A stretch of DNA of 64,000 nt from Desarmillaria ectypa (taxonomy: Eukaryota; Basidiomycota; Agaricomycetes; Agaricales; Physalacriaceae), in assembly GCA_030407005.1 (NCBI GenBank), contig JAUDYN010000001.1, positions 434,001-498,000 of the forward strand. Reading direction: 5' to 3'. Position 1 is the stretch's first letter, and each line of letters begins with the position of its first letter. The position numbers and the translations under genes are program-made. The notes below the pieces were generated by a model. That model had not been told where the DNA came from. It saw nothing but the letters and a program-made list of their open reading frames with translations, and did not search any database. Shown here piece after piece: positions 33,225 through 43,782 of this stretch.

Positions 33225-35465
33225 ATGTTTTCACCCCTTCTTCTTCTCTTACCTACCGTATGCTCAGCTGCGATATACGAAAAAGTAGCAGACCTTACAA
33301 CTCTGGACTTTGACTATATCATCGTTGGAGGTACATGCGACCCCGCATTTTCTCTTCGTCATCACTAACGCCTCCCCTCGAGGCGGCACTGCAGGAAACG
33401 TCCTTGCCAATCGTCTGACCGAGCAGCCCGATATATCTGTGCTAGTCCTTGAAGCGGGGCAGCCGTACGCGTACCCATCGTTTCTTTGATTCAAGCTCAC
33501 AGCCAGCCCAGGACTGCGGATATCTTGGTTACGCAAGTACCATTCTTTTGCACGCTAGCCACGCCCAACACATCTTTGGACTGGAACTTTACCACAACGT
33601 CCCAGCCTGGCCTGAATGGACGGGCTCTTCCATTCCCAAGGGGGTTGGGCTTAGGCGGGACTAGTGCTATCAGTGAGTTCGACTGAGCCGCGTCTTAATA
33701 TCGTCATCAATTTCCAATGTTCAGATTTTATGGCATACACCTGCGGTTCGTCGGAAGACTATGATCGATATGCAAGCATCAGCGGGGATCCTGGGTGGGG
33801 ATGGGACGAGATGCGGCAGTATATTCGAAAGGTTCATTCATTATCATCGAAGTCCAGAAAGAAAATGACCTTGCTATGGCCTAGAGCGAACGTTTTATCG
33901 CGCCTGCAGACCATCACAACATCACTGGCGAATTCGATCCGAAAGTACACAGTTTCCATGGTGTAAACTCAGTCACACTCCCTGGATATCCCCGCGCTAT
34001 CGATGACCGAGTTATCCAGACCACCGAGGAACTGCCGGATGAGTTCCCATTTAATCTAGATTCTAATTCAGGGTATCATTTGGGTATCGGTGAGTGCGCC
34101 GTTGGAGTGATAGACCGGTTTAACTTATGAATGAAAGGATGGGAACAAACGACTGTGGGGAACGGAACGAGGAGTAGTTCCCAGACATCTTACCTTGGTC
34201 CTGGGTATATCGGGCGCGAGAATTTGCATGTGCTCGTGAATTCTTATGTCACACGGATTCTTCGGGAGAACGAGTCGGAATTGGACAATGAGCCGCTGTT
34301 TGATACCATCGAATTCACGCAGGATGCGGGAGGTAGGCGCCTAGTTTCATTGACTGTCCGCAGATAAACAACGTTACCATCCCAGAAACGATGCATACCC
34401 TTTCGCCCTCCAAGCTGAAAGAAATTATCCTTTCAGCTGGCACCATAGGAACTCCCCACATCCTACTCAATTCAGGCGTCGGGGATGCCGACGAGCTTAA
34501 TGTTCTGGGTGTTACCCCAACGGTCCATCTACCTGATGTTGGGAAAAATTTGACGGATCATCCGAGTTTGAGTCTTGTCTGGGCCGTCAATGACACTAAC
34601 ACAATAGAGAACGTGTATTGGAGGAACGAGACGTTCCAGGCGGAAACTCTAGCGGAGTGGCAAGCCAATCGGACCGGGTATATCTCAAACATCGCGTTAA
34701 ACCATCTTGGGTTCCTCCGTCTAGAGGAAGGTGTGTTAGAAACAGAGCCTTGCGCCGGTAGTCAGACAGGGCATTATGAATTGGTCTTTGCTGTAAGTCA
34801 AGGTCATCATTGGCGGATAAACAAGTAACTAAACGCGTACAAAATTTTGTCAGGGCGGGATTTTCGGACAAGCCGTCCCGGAAACTGGCAGCTATCTTAC
34901 CATAGCTGTTGTGATGTTGTGCCCGCTTTCTCGTACGTCCTCCTTTCCTTTTAACTATCCTTGTATTAACACTTGACGACAGGCGGGGACGTCACCATCA
35001 GCGGTACCAGTCCCTTCAATTCGCCGCTCATCAACCCGAACTATCTCTCGCACCCTCAGGATTTGGAGGCACTGCAACATGCTGTAGAGGGCGCACAGAG
35101 ATTTGTCGCAGCACCAGTATGGAAGGACTATATCATTGCGCTCACTACCAATATCACGGATTTGGAGGAGACCATCAGAGATACAGCCATACCGACTGAT
35201 CATCCCGTTGGTACGGCAAGTATGTCCCCAGTCGGCGCAGATTGGGGAGTTGTTGACCCAGATTTGAGACTCAAGCGAGCGGCAGGGGTGAGGATCGTGG
35301 ATGCGTCTGTCTTGGTAAGTCTTTGACTGAAGTCCTTGGTTTCGCTGACTATTTTGACTGATTTCTTTGATCATACAGCCTTTTATTCCTGCTGCACACA
35401 CTCAAGCAGCGGTCTATGCTTTTGCAGAGAGAGCAGCTGATTTAATCAAAATGGTTGGCCAATGA
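33225..35465 (+). CDS. Aryl-alcohol-oxidase-like GMC oxidoreductase
   Basis: Ten exons join in frame into 586 residues: 33225-33330, 33383-33464, 33512-33672, 33725-33831, 33885-34089, 34138-34332, 34386-34792, 34854-34932, 34983-35314, 35379-35465. A signal peptide (MFSPLLLLLPTVCSA) is followed by FAD-binding IIVGGGTAGNVLANRL. The middle has PRGLGLGGTSAINFMAYTCG and LPDVGKNLTDHP, and the end has the catalytic histidines in DHPVGTASM and PAAHTQAAVY. GMC enzymes of this type oxidise aromatic or aliphatic alcohols outside the cell and supply hydrogen peroxide to peroxidases; some act in secondary metabolism. Several N-glycosylation sequons are present. No stop or frameshift. It is the intact middle copy of the series. 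Confidence 0.93.
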
Positions 35466-35551
35466 AGGCGATAGGTAGGTAGCTGGCGAAGGAGAAGGAC
35501 TCGTACGCGAAGGTTTAAATTTATGAATCTAAAAAGCCCAAAATTAAATAT

Positions 35552-35937
35552 CTACCCTTGAAGAGGGAGAAGCTGCACAAAACGCGTCTTCTTGACCTCA
35601 GCTCCAGCGTTACTAGAATACCGCATCGTCATAAAGCTCCAGTGACCTGATCTGGATGAATGGCTCTGAGAACAATGCAGCAGACAATGCACAGAAATAC
35701 GTACCCCACAATCCAATCCTGAAGTCCTTGGATGTACTTTTGAACGATGACGTCAATTTCGGGACCCCAAGACGGTACATGCTTTGTGTCTTCAATGAAT
35801 GCGTCGATGGTCTCACGGCAGCGATCTCCGACGTAATCGACGGCTTGCTGGAGTGTCTTCCCATGATAAACCATCATAATGACCATCATATTATGAGTAT
35901 CTCCCCGGGATTGTTCAACGTTGTAGCAGAAAATGTC
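35552..35937 (-). pseudogene. Sesquiterpene synthase, last two exons only
   Basis: Minus-strand exons 35937-35705 and 35651-35552 join through GTACGT..CCAG. The first reads DIFCYNVEQSRGDTHNMMV, the second half of the NSE/DTE metal-binding motif region, then AVDYVGDRCRETIDAF, VPSWGPEIDV and GLQDWIVG. The second reads GHWSFMTMRYSSNAGAEVKK, TRFVQLLPLQ and stop. This is the C-terminus of Agaricomycete trichodiene- or protoilludene-type synthases, which cyclise farnesyl diphosphate using magnesium. The expected NSE serine is cysteine here. No aspartate-rich DDxxD exon is found upstream, so the gene is truncated at a former intron boundary. It lies 87 bases from the end of the GMC gene, tail to tail. 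Confidence 0.8.
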
Positions 35938-36289
35938 CTGGATATAAGAAACATGAGGCAAGGAAATTTAAAGGTAGAATCGTCGTTGAAGCCAAAGTTC
36001 CAAGTCGTGGATGTGTGTTGCCTCAAATTGAGTGACTCCAGATGGGATCTAAATTTGCGTTATCTAGGGTCTATGAGAGTGCATAAGACAGAGTCTATCG
36101 AGCAGATTAGCCAGGTGGCGCGGTTAGTCGTGGTTGGTTGTGGGTGGTTGTGGGAGACAAATTCGAAAGCCACGTGTCACTACCAATCTAGCAACCCACC
36201 GTCACCATCTGATCTTTTTCTTGCCACTACAGTTGACGACCCTACAAAATGTCGCCTTCCTAAGGAGATCTGGTTATTCCCCTTTATAC

Positions 36290-36640
36290 TGAGGCGGAAA
36301 TTGAGAACCTCAAATGCGAAAGGGACAAATCCAGGACCCGATATCTGGAGACTCGTGAAAATGCTGCGGAGAAAAGCCGACGTGGAGAGGGACGATGACA
36401 CCCTTCGTAAAGAGAACGAAAGACTGAGAAAAGATTTGAAGGATTCAAGAGCGAGAGCCTTGAAGGCAGATGAAGAGGCGACCGACCTATAGGGCCAGAA
36501 GGAAACTGTCGAATACGAGAACCGCAATTTGAAGAGAGTTGTCGCGAGGTTTCAGGAGAGGATAAATGACTTTACGGATGCAAATAATGGTAATCAAGTC
36601 AAGGTAGAAATACCGCATAAGGTTCTGGCGTCGGCGACGG
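36290..36640 (+). pseudogene. Coiled-coil protein relic
   Basis: Two frames together give a heptad-like, highly charged sequence: EIENLKCERDKSRTRYLETR, then after a frame change TLRKENERLRKDLKDSRARA, a TAG at 36490-36492, and NLKRVVARFQERINDF. No known domain. It may be the end of a gene destroyed by a frameshift and a stop. Low certainty. Confidence 0.35.
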
Positions 36641-37214
36641 TAAGCCTTGTCTCTCACCTCGGTGAATTTAACCCTTTTCAATTCTTTACAATGGCCCACA
36701 TCTTCCCCCTCTCTGAGATCTCAGTCGACGGGGAAGGCAGTACCAGATGTTATCAACCTAATAGATGATGATGATGATGACACAGTTAGCACATCCGTGT
36801 GTTTGTTTCGCCTTCCGCCGGCTCTAAGCTCATTCTGGTTAGAACGGGACGTTCTCAACACAAGCTGTTGTCAAAATGGAACCGTCAGAAGGAATGGTGG
36901 GCGCTCCTTTTTAGTTCGTGTCTGTTACTCCTGAACTTTCATAGGCAGGATGAGGTTAATTTGCGGATATCTCGTCGTAAAGATCCTTACACGTTCCATT
37001 AGGTACTATCAACACCTGTATCTGCCTCTGCCTGGTCCACCAAAAATACCAAGAAATGGCGAGCAGACATTGACACGTTGATGGCTAGCTGAGGATCAAG
37101 GCATGAATTGTCATAGTCTGGGCACATAACGAATGGCCAGTCAGGATCCTCGGATTCTCCGTTTTCCTCAATCCGCTAGTAACTTGGGCTCTAGAGATAG
37201 TTTTTGCACAAACT
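36641..37214. other. No supportable gene
   Basis: Short ORFs only; a GATGATGATGATGA simple stretch lies at 36765-36779. Confidence 0.4.
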
Positions 37215-37372
37215 CGCCATGTGCTATCAGCACGGAGAGAACCAACATGGAAGTCTGGTCCGAATAAGTGGCCACGAGATGGGATGAGTATACGTTCGCA
37301 ATACAAGGATAGCCAAAAGGTTGCGGCAGGTAGAAGGAAATGGACGAACCGGAAGATTGAACTCCCGAGCAC
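37215..37372 (-). pseudogene. Partial duplicate of the hypothetical gene to its right
   Basis: FLLPAATFWLSLYCE on the minus strand matches LLPAVTFWLSFYCE at about 38700-38740, and the following sequence aligns in another frame (LVLSVLIAHGEFVQKLSLEP against EVLSGLTSHRHFIEELSSDT). It is a tandem, frame-disrupted copy. Family unknown. Confidence 0.4.
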
Positions 37373-37777
37373 CGTAGCAAAACAGAGTTTCGGGCCGAAT
37401 CCATATGGACATCGAAATCGACTGAAGATTCATGAGGCTCTCCGTCTCGGCGACTCGTGTCGAGCTTCTTTCGAATCCTTGAAACGCTATTGACGCTTGG
37501 TTACCCTCAGGGAAGGAATTAAGTCTGAAGTCGTGTCCAGGGAGGTTGTAGACGAATGAATGGCTAAACTGAATCGTGATTATACAAAGCCTCTGATATT
37601 CAAACAGCTCCAGCTTTTCAAAGGTATAATGTCCATCATTTGGGAGACTCCAGTGGACCAAAGTACCTACTCCGGCATCCTTTCGTTGGACACTGGGGGT
37701 AGGTCGACTGTCAGTAGAAAGACGGCGCAGTCAGACTGCTTTTATGATCTACCTTTTTATTGCCACAGACGGTATAT

Positions 37778-39096
37778 TCATATTTCAAGAGCAGGTTGGT
37801 CCTGTGGACTGAAGCCCATCCAGGCTGTATGCAGACTTTCTTCTTCAACATCATCACAGGAATTCAAGTATTCAATCAATCTCATCCGTTCTGCATGGGA
37901 GATCGCTTTTCGACATCTCTTCAGGATAGACGCACAACCCAAGCGCGATGACATGATATGCAGAACATCCATAACGTATTTCTCTGTCTCACCAATTGCA
38001 TACCTGATGCGAGAATCAGATGATCCTCGGAAATGCTGGAGATGCTTGGTCGCTTTCAGCAATGATGGCATTAATTGATATCGAAGGAGGTCATAAATGT
38101 AAGAATGTCCACGTTGCATGACCTATGTGAAGTAGGAAGCTACGCTTATGAATCCCGTCATAGCAATTTCGAATTCGGCATCAGTGAATCGTCGGTGCTT
38201 GGTCAAAAACTGAAAGACTTGGCATACCAAGCGAAGATAATTTTTCTGAAGCAGTGCCATATGCGTGGAGGAGGATGCGGATGACATACTTTAGATCACC
38301 ATGGTGATATCCCAAAAGGTGTGATAATGGTATATGTGATTTTTCTTCTTGTGAAATCGGGCAAAAGTGCTAGCAGCCGCCTCAACACATAACCCTATGA
38401 GTTTTGAGCCATTTTCTTCGAGGGATACAAGCCCAGACTTCCATGCCAGTGGCTGAGTAGTCGGTCTTGAGTAGATACTGTGAATTGTGCATGTTCGTAA
38501 TGGGACTTGGATGTAAACCACTTTCCGGAGGGAGGGTTAAGCCAAAGAAATGGTGCATATTTTGTGAATAGGTTGGTATCCGAGGATAGTTCTTCGATAA
38601 AATGGCGGTGGCTTGTGAGCCCAGAGAGAACTTCCACTGAAATCCGGTGCAAGTCCTGCTTAAACTCGTGACTTCGGGACGCCATGATGCTGCACTCGCA
38701 ATAAAAAGATAGCCAAAAAGTCACGGCAGGCAGAAGAGACAAAGCTAGGTTGAAGATCGAGTTTGTATGAGTTCATTTCAGGCTTATGGAAAGTGCACGG
38801 AGCGCATTGTAGCTGAGGTTTAGTGGGTCTTTAGGGTCGGAAGAGGATAAAACAGGGAGCCGTTCTTGGTTCATGGCTTGTATGGATCTAAGCCTAAATC
38901 TGAGATTCGCCTCTAGAGCAATACCAAATCTTCGACAAGCAACTGGATTTGCGGCTGGTCTGGCCAGCGATTCCAAGGCTTCGAAGGATCCCTCTTTGGA
39001 AAGTTTCTGTAAGCAACGCTTCAGCCGTCCTGAGTGTGAGGGTCTGGAAGGGCTTCCAACATACTGTAAGATTCTCCGTCCTTGCGGGTTCTGCAC
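37778..39096 (-). CDS. Hypothetical multi-exon gene, unknown family
   Basis: Coding-looking segments follow each other on the minus strand. Around 39096-38773: LKRCLQKLSKEGSFEALESL and NLSYNALRALSISL. Around 38742-38550: TFWLSFYCECSIMASRSHEF and VLSGLTSHRHFIEELSSDTN. Around 38230-37778: KNYLRLVCQVFQFLTKHRRF, HSYIYDLLRYQLMPSLLKAT and YAIGETEKYVMDVLHIMSSR. Splice sites between them were not settled, and a stop separates the last two pieces unless an intron removes it. The helical, Leu-rich start followed by a long helical body recalls large Agaricomycete families of unknown role, but I see no diagnostic domain. It may be a pseudogene. Confidence 0.4.
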
Positions 39097-40419
39097 CAGT
39101 CAAATATTACCCCAGACTGTAGCTGTATTTCGTAAGATTTTTGTAAGTGAGCTTGGAGAGACCGTGCCAACTGGTAACGCACCTAAATGTGTGGTCGAAA
39201 CGATAGATGATGGATGAGAAATCAACAGATTCAAAGTTCTGACATTCAGGCATATTTTACGTACGTCTAGTCACGGGTAACATGCGGTGTTCGACTTCGA
39301 TGAGCTGAAAAGCCAAGTTGGAACTTTGAGTCGGCAAAGACGAGCAGCAGAGATGCAGCCGTCGGAAGGTTTGGGAAGGTTTGAAATATCCTGTCAATGC
39401 TGATATAATTATTATGAGCAATAAGCAAGGAAATTTCATGCGTCATGATTGGAGGAGTCCAATGGGAACACCTGGATTCGAGAGCAAGGGGTGCAATACG
39501 GCATTGAGAAACCGGCGAATGCCGAACTCTTCCTCACAAACCGATGTCCTTGGAAACCCTTGTACTAACTTGCAAAAGCAATAGACTCGTAAGTTCTCTT
39601 TCATCTAATTCTGATACTTCATTCTCAGCATCCTTCCAGAGCTACTCTCTGTATTGTGGCCAAGTCATTCTCTGTACGAACTTGAGGTGTTCAATACCAG
39701 CACTTCAAGTTGGGAACGACCAATTACAGTACTAGTACATAGTACCAACCGTTAAACGAATTTCTCGCCTTTTATACGCAATAAAGGTGTGAACACTGGC
39801 AATGATTTCCTTACTGGCTGAGGCAGATATGTGTTCGGACTACGCTTTTTGGCAGCTTGTTGTTTCTTGCGAAAGGCTGGGAACAAAGTTGTAAGTCTCA
39901 GTTCTTCAGTGGGCACAGCCTTGGTAGAGCTGATATCAATGTGTTCTCAGGGATAAAGCCACACAACAACCATGTACTGATGTAAAGACAGAAGAGTCGA
40001 TTTGGAGCCTCTAGGGGCCCGGTGAAAAAAGATCACAGTCTGTGCGTGTCGTTTCAAAGCCTGGTATGCCCTCAAGAGGAACATGCGAAACCTTGCTGCA
40101 AACCGCCTGTTATCTCGTTGCATTCGCACTCCTCGGTCGGTTTCGAAATTGAGTCTCTGTCCACACTTTGTACCAGACACTGTCAGTCTTTCACTTCTTT
40201 CCCTCTGCTATTATATAACTCAAGATCTTTAATGCTCAAGACGCGATGGATACTGGCTCAGTCGGTCTTGAAGAGGATGAGGGTGTCCACGCGAATTATT
40301 TGGATTCTGCTGCTCAAACCCAGAATAAGAACTTTGACTGATTTCCCAAGTATCGTTACAGAAGTGGAAAAGGTGTCTGCCTTTTCACCATGAGACGCGG
40401 ATTCGTGACTTATTATGAA
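39097..40419. other. No supportable gene
   Basis: Only short ORFs. Possible 5' exons of the hypothetical gene on the left cannot be recognised. Confidence 0.4.
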
Positions 40420-41160
40420 GTGATTTTTGTATAGGCAACGATTTGCTTGATTACGAGGAAAGACACCCAGAGGACGCAACATATGAAGAGACGGCACTGA
40501 ACGTGAGACTCTGGAAAGCCCATTCAGAAAGGCACAATCTTCGATGTCGATATGGTGGAGGAGTCCAGGGATAACATTGATGTCTTCCTCGTTTTCGTGA
40601 GTCAATTCTGAGATATTACCGATATGATTCACGGCTGATATGGCACATTCATGCGGGTCTCTTTCCAGCTGTTGTGACAACATTAGTCGTTCAGACCTCC
40701 CAAAGTCTATCTCCAGATTAAGTTCAGATTTCGGCCTCTCTTCTATACGAGCTAATGTCCAACCAATGAGCGCTCGGCAATGAATCTTTGATCGTCCCAC
40801 CCTCACAACCCTTCCGCCACTTTCATTCCTTCAACTGCGAGTATTCGGGTCAATGGACTTCGGTTCACGAACCTTGTATTGAGCTTCACCACTGCACTCG
40901 TGGCTATTTTTGTAAAACAGTGGCTTCACTACTATGTATCCCTCCCTTGAGTGGCCTTCCGGAACGCCACGCGAGAGAAGTCTCATCCGACACTTCCGGT
41001 ATGTGCCCGTCATCAATGGACTTTTCCCTCGCTTATGCCTCCTTCTTTTCCTTACTGGACTTGTAGTATTCCTCAAATTGCCGAGCAGCTCGATCCTATT
41101 TATGCGAGGAGGTTTCTTAAATCTGCAGTTTGATCCGACGACAGCTGGTGCAAGGTGAGA
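40420..41160 (+). pseudogene. Second DUF6535-type relic
   Basis: Family landmarks appear in changing frames: TALNVRLWKAHSER then IFDVDMVEESRDNIDVFLVF followed by GTGAGT; after an intron-like gap GLFPAVVTTLVVQTSQSLSP near 40670; then TNLVLSFTTALVAIFVKQWL and GTPRERSLIRHFRY near 40870-41000. At least one frameshift (after SERHN) and stops at about 40730 and 40950 disable it. The family is a basidiomycete multi-span membrane protein of unknown role. The 182-codon antisense ORF over the same DNA is a shadow. Confidence 0.65.
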
Positions 41161-41393
41161 TAATGGACGCGATATAAGTTCCAGAGCAATCACACCTGAA
41201 AGACAAGGACTCGTTCACGCATCGTGATAGAGGTATGCTGGTGCAGTTAGTTGCTGAACCAAGGATAAGTAGAAACATCGACATAAACACGAGTTCATTA
41301 ACGCGATCTCAAGCGAACTTCTATATGGTATAATCCGCCTCGGTGTGTATTAAAGTCCAAGCGAACAAAGCGATAAGCACGCGATACGGGCCC

Positions 41394-43608
41394 TCAACGT
41401 GACTTTTTAATTAAATCCGCTGCCCTCTCTGCAATGGCATACACCGCCGCCTGCGTATGCCCTGCTGGTACGTACGGCTACGTCATCAAATATATATCAG
41501 CGGAGGTCCCGTCGAACCAGCCTCGACTCACCAAAACAGATGCATCCACGACTCTCACCCCCACCGCCTTCTTGAGTTTCAAATCTGGGTCCACGACCCC
41601 CCAGTCCGCATCGCGCGCAGACATACTCGATGTACTAACAGAATGATGTGTCGTGCCCGCTCCATTCCGTATGCTCCCCTCCAGATCAGTAATATTGGTC
41701 GACATCCCGAGGACATAATCATTCCACACGGGTGCAGTGAGGAACCGCTGCGCACCCGCTACACCGCGCTGCATGACGGTCATGTCCTGTGGGTGTGATA
41801 AAAAGTTGGGGTTGATGAGGGGTGGAGAGAGGGGGTTGGTGCCGTTGATGGTAATATTCCCGCCTGGAAAGAAGTCGGGGGAGACAGGGAAGGAAGAAGG
41901 AAACGAACGTACGAGAGAGCGGACAGATCAGTATCACACCTATCGTGAGGTAGCTTCCCGTCGGTGGAACCGTGCCGGCGCCAATCCCGCCCTTTATGGT
42001 ATACAATCAACACATGAAACCCGATGGAAAGAACTTCGGACCCACCGAAAAAATCAACTCGTAATGTCCCGTATTCTCCCCCGCACATGGCTCTTCCTCC
42101 AGCACACCATCTTCTACCCTGAAGAAGCCCAAGTGACTAGCACTTGTGCTAGCGATGTACCCTGTCCTATTAGCCTGCCATTCCGCCAGCGCTTCGGCTT
42201 GAAATGTGGTGTTCCGCCAATAGACATTCTCGATCGTGTTTGTATCGTTTACAAACCATGCGACACCCCATCGAGGGTGGTCAGTGAGGTTCTTTCCAAC
42301 GTCGGGAAGGTGCACGGTAGAGGCAACGCCCACTGCGGCGAGTTCGTCGGCGTCTCCAATACCGGAGTTGAGAAGGATGTGGGGCGTCCCGACGGATCCA
42401 GCTGAGAGGATGATTTCCTTGAGAGGCGAAAGGGTCTGGATCGTGGCTGGGACTATTAGCTCACAGTGGTACTAGGGTAATTCCGGCTCTTACCTCCAGA
42501 ATCCTGTGTGAACTCTACAGTATTGAAATGCGGCTTGTGGCGCGGAGTCGTTTTATTGGCTGCCAGAATTCGCGTTACATACGTATGAATAAGAACGTGC
42601 AAATTCTCTCTGTCAATGTATCCAGGACCAAGGTATGACGTCTCCGAACTGCTCCTCGTGCCGTTTCCCACAGTTGTTTGCTCCCATCCTTACAATCACT
42701 CATCAGTCCAGATGACTGTCACCTAGAACATGGACTCACCAATACCCAAATGATACCCAGAATTATAATCCAAATTGAATGGAAACTCATCCGGCAGCTC
42801 TTGTGTGGCTTGAATAACGCGCCCATCGATCGCACGCGGGTATCCGGGAAGCGAGACAGAATTGACACCATCGAAACTATGTACCGCGGGGTCGAACTCG
42901 CCTGTTGTATTGTGATGGTCTGCGGGGGCAACGAATCGCTCGTTCTAAAACGGGACGCTCAGATATTTTTCAAAATTTGTATAAAAGCAGTACAAACCTT
43001 TCGGATGTAGGGCTGTAGCTCATTCCATCCCCACCCCTCATCCCCAGTTATGCGCGCATATCGATCGTAGTCCTCTGACGATCCATGGGTGTAGGCCATA
43101 TAGTCTTTATGATGACAATGAAAAATGCATAATTGTTTAATGAAACCGACTTACTAACGGCACTGCTCCCGCCCAGCCCAAAACCCCTCGGATACGGAAT
43201 GGCTCGGCCATTGAACCCCGGTTGAGGTGTCGTGGTGAAGTTCCAGTCGAGAAGCGTGTTGGGCGTCGCTTGTGGGCAGAAGAATGGGACTTGTGAAACT
43301 AGGACATCGGCGGTCCTATATATAATGACTTCAGAACCGTGTGCGGGAAGAGTGGAGAGTGACGCACGATTGACCTGCTTCGAGGACGAGCACAGATACA
43401 TCTTTCTGCTCAGTCAATCGGTTCGCGAGAACGTTCCCTGCTGTACCACCTTTCCATAAATTAGCATGTGCGCGACAGCATAGGCACTACACCTACCTCC
43501 TACGATAACATAGTCGAAGTCGAGCTTTGGGAGGTCCGCGACGTTCTCATATATTGCAGCCAAGCAAACTGCAGGAAGAAGTAGCCCCAAAACTCCGGGG
43601 GGAAACAT
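41394..43608 (-). CDS. Aryl-alcohol-oxidase-like GMC oxidoreductase
   Basis: Read on the minus strand, the gene has the same exon plan as the copy at 33225 and no disabling change that I can find. A signal peptide (MFPPGVLGLLLPAVCLAAIY) is followed by DFDYVIVGG joined over an intron to GTAGNVLANRL. Then come RGFGLGGSSAV joined to NYMAYTHGSSEDYDRYAR, FNLDYNSGYHLGIG, SAGSVGTPHILLNSGIGDAD, LPDVGKNLTDHP and the C-terminus PYVPAGHTQAAVYAIAERAA. The catalytic segment reads HHSVSTSSM instead of HPVGTASM: the histidine is kept but the usual PVGTA context has changed, which may alter activity. The stop is at 41394-41396. It should be a secreted FAD alcohol oxidase making hydrogen peroxide. Confidence 0.9.
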
Positions 43609-43754
43609 GGCGTGGGCGAAGAGCGAGCAGTTACACGTTGTTTATAAGTGCTTCAAGAATGTTATGCGCCGAAAAATGCCGTAATAAATAGGTACCAGAA
43701 GCCAGAGCCTTGTAGTTCTCTCTGATGTACGCCGTGATCGAGGCACGGATTTGA

Positions 43755-43782
43755 AGATGAAACCCGGATTTTGTGTGGGTAG
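43755..43782 (-). promoter_or_regulatory. Conserved upstream block of the GMC genes (copy 3)
   Basis: On the minus strand CACAAAATCCGGGTTTCATC matches the blocks at 29241 and 33027. It lies 147 bases upstream of the ATG at 43608. Conservation may reflect recent duplication rather than selection. Confidence 0.45.

Noticed and set aside
35656..36492. 278-codon plus-strand ORF
   Set aside because: Its first third lies antisense to the terpene-synthase exons, which have correct splice sites and family motifs; only its charged end may belong to a separate coiled-coil relic.
40258..40806. 182-codon minus-strand ORF
   Set aside because: It is antisense to a recognisable DUF6535 relic and has no domain of its own.
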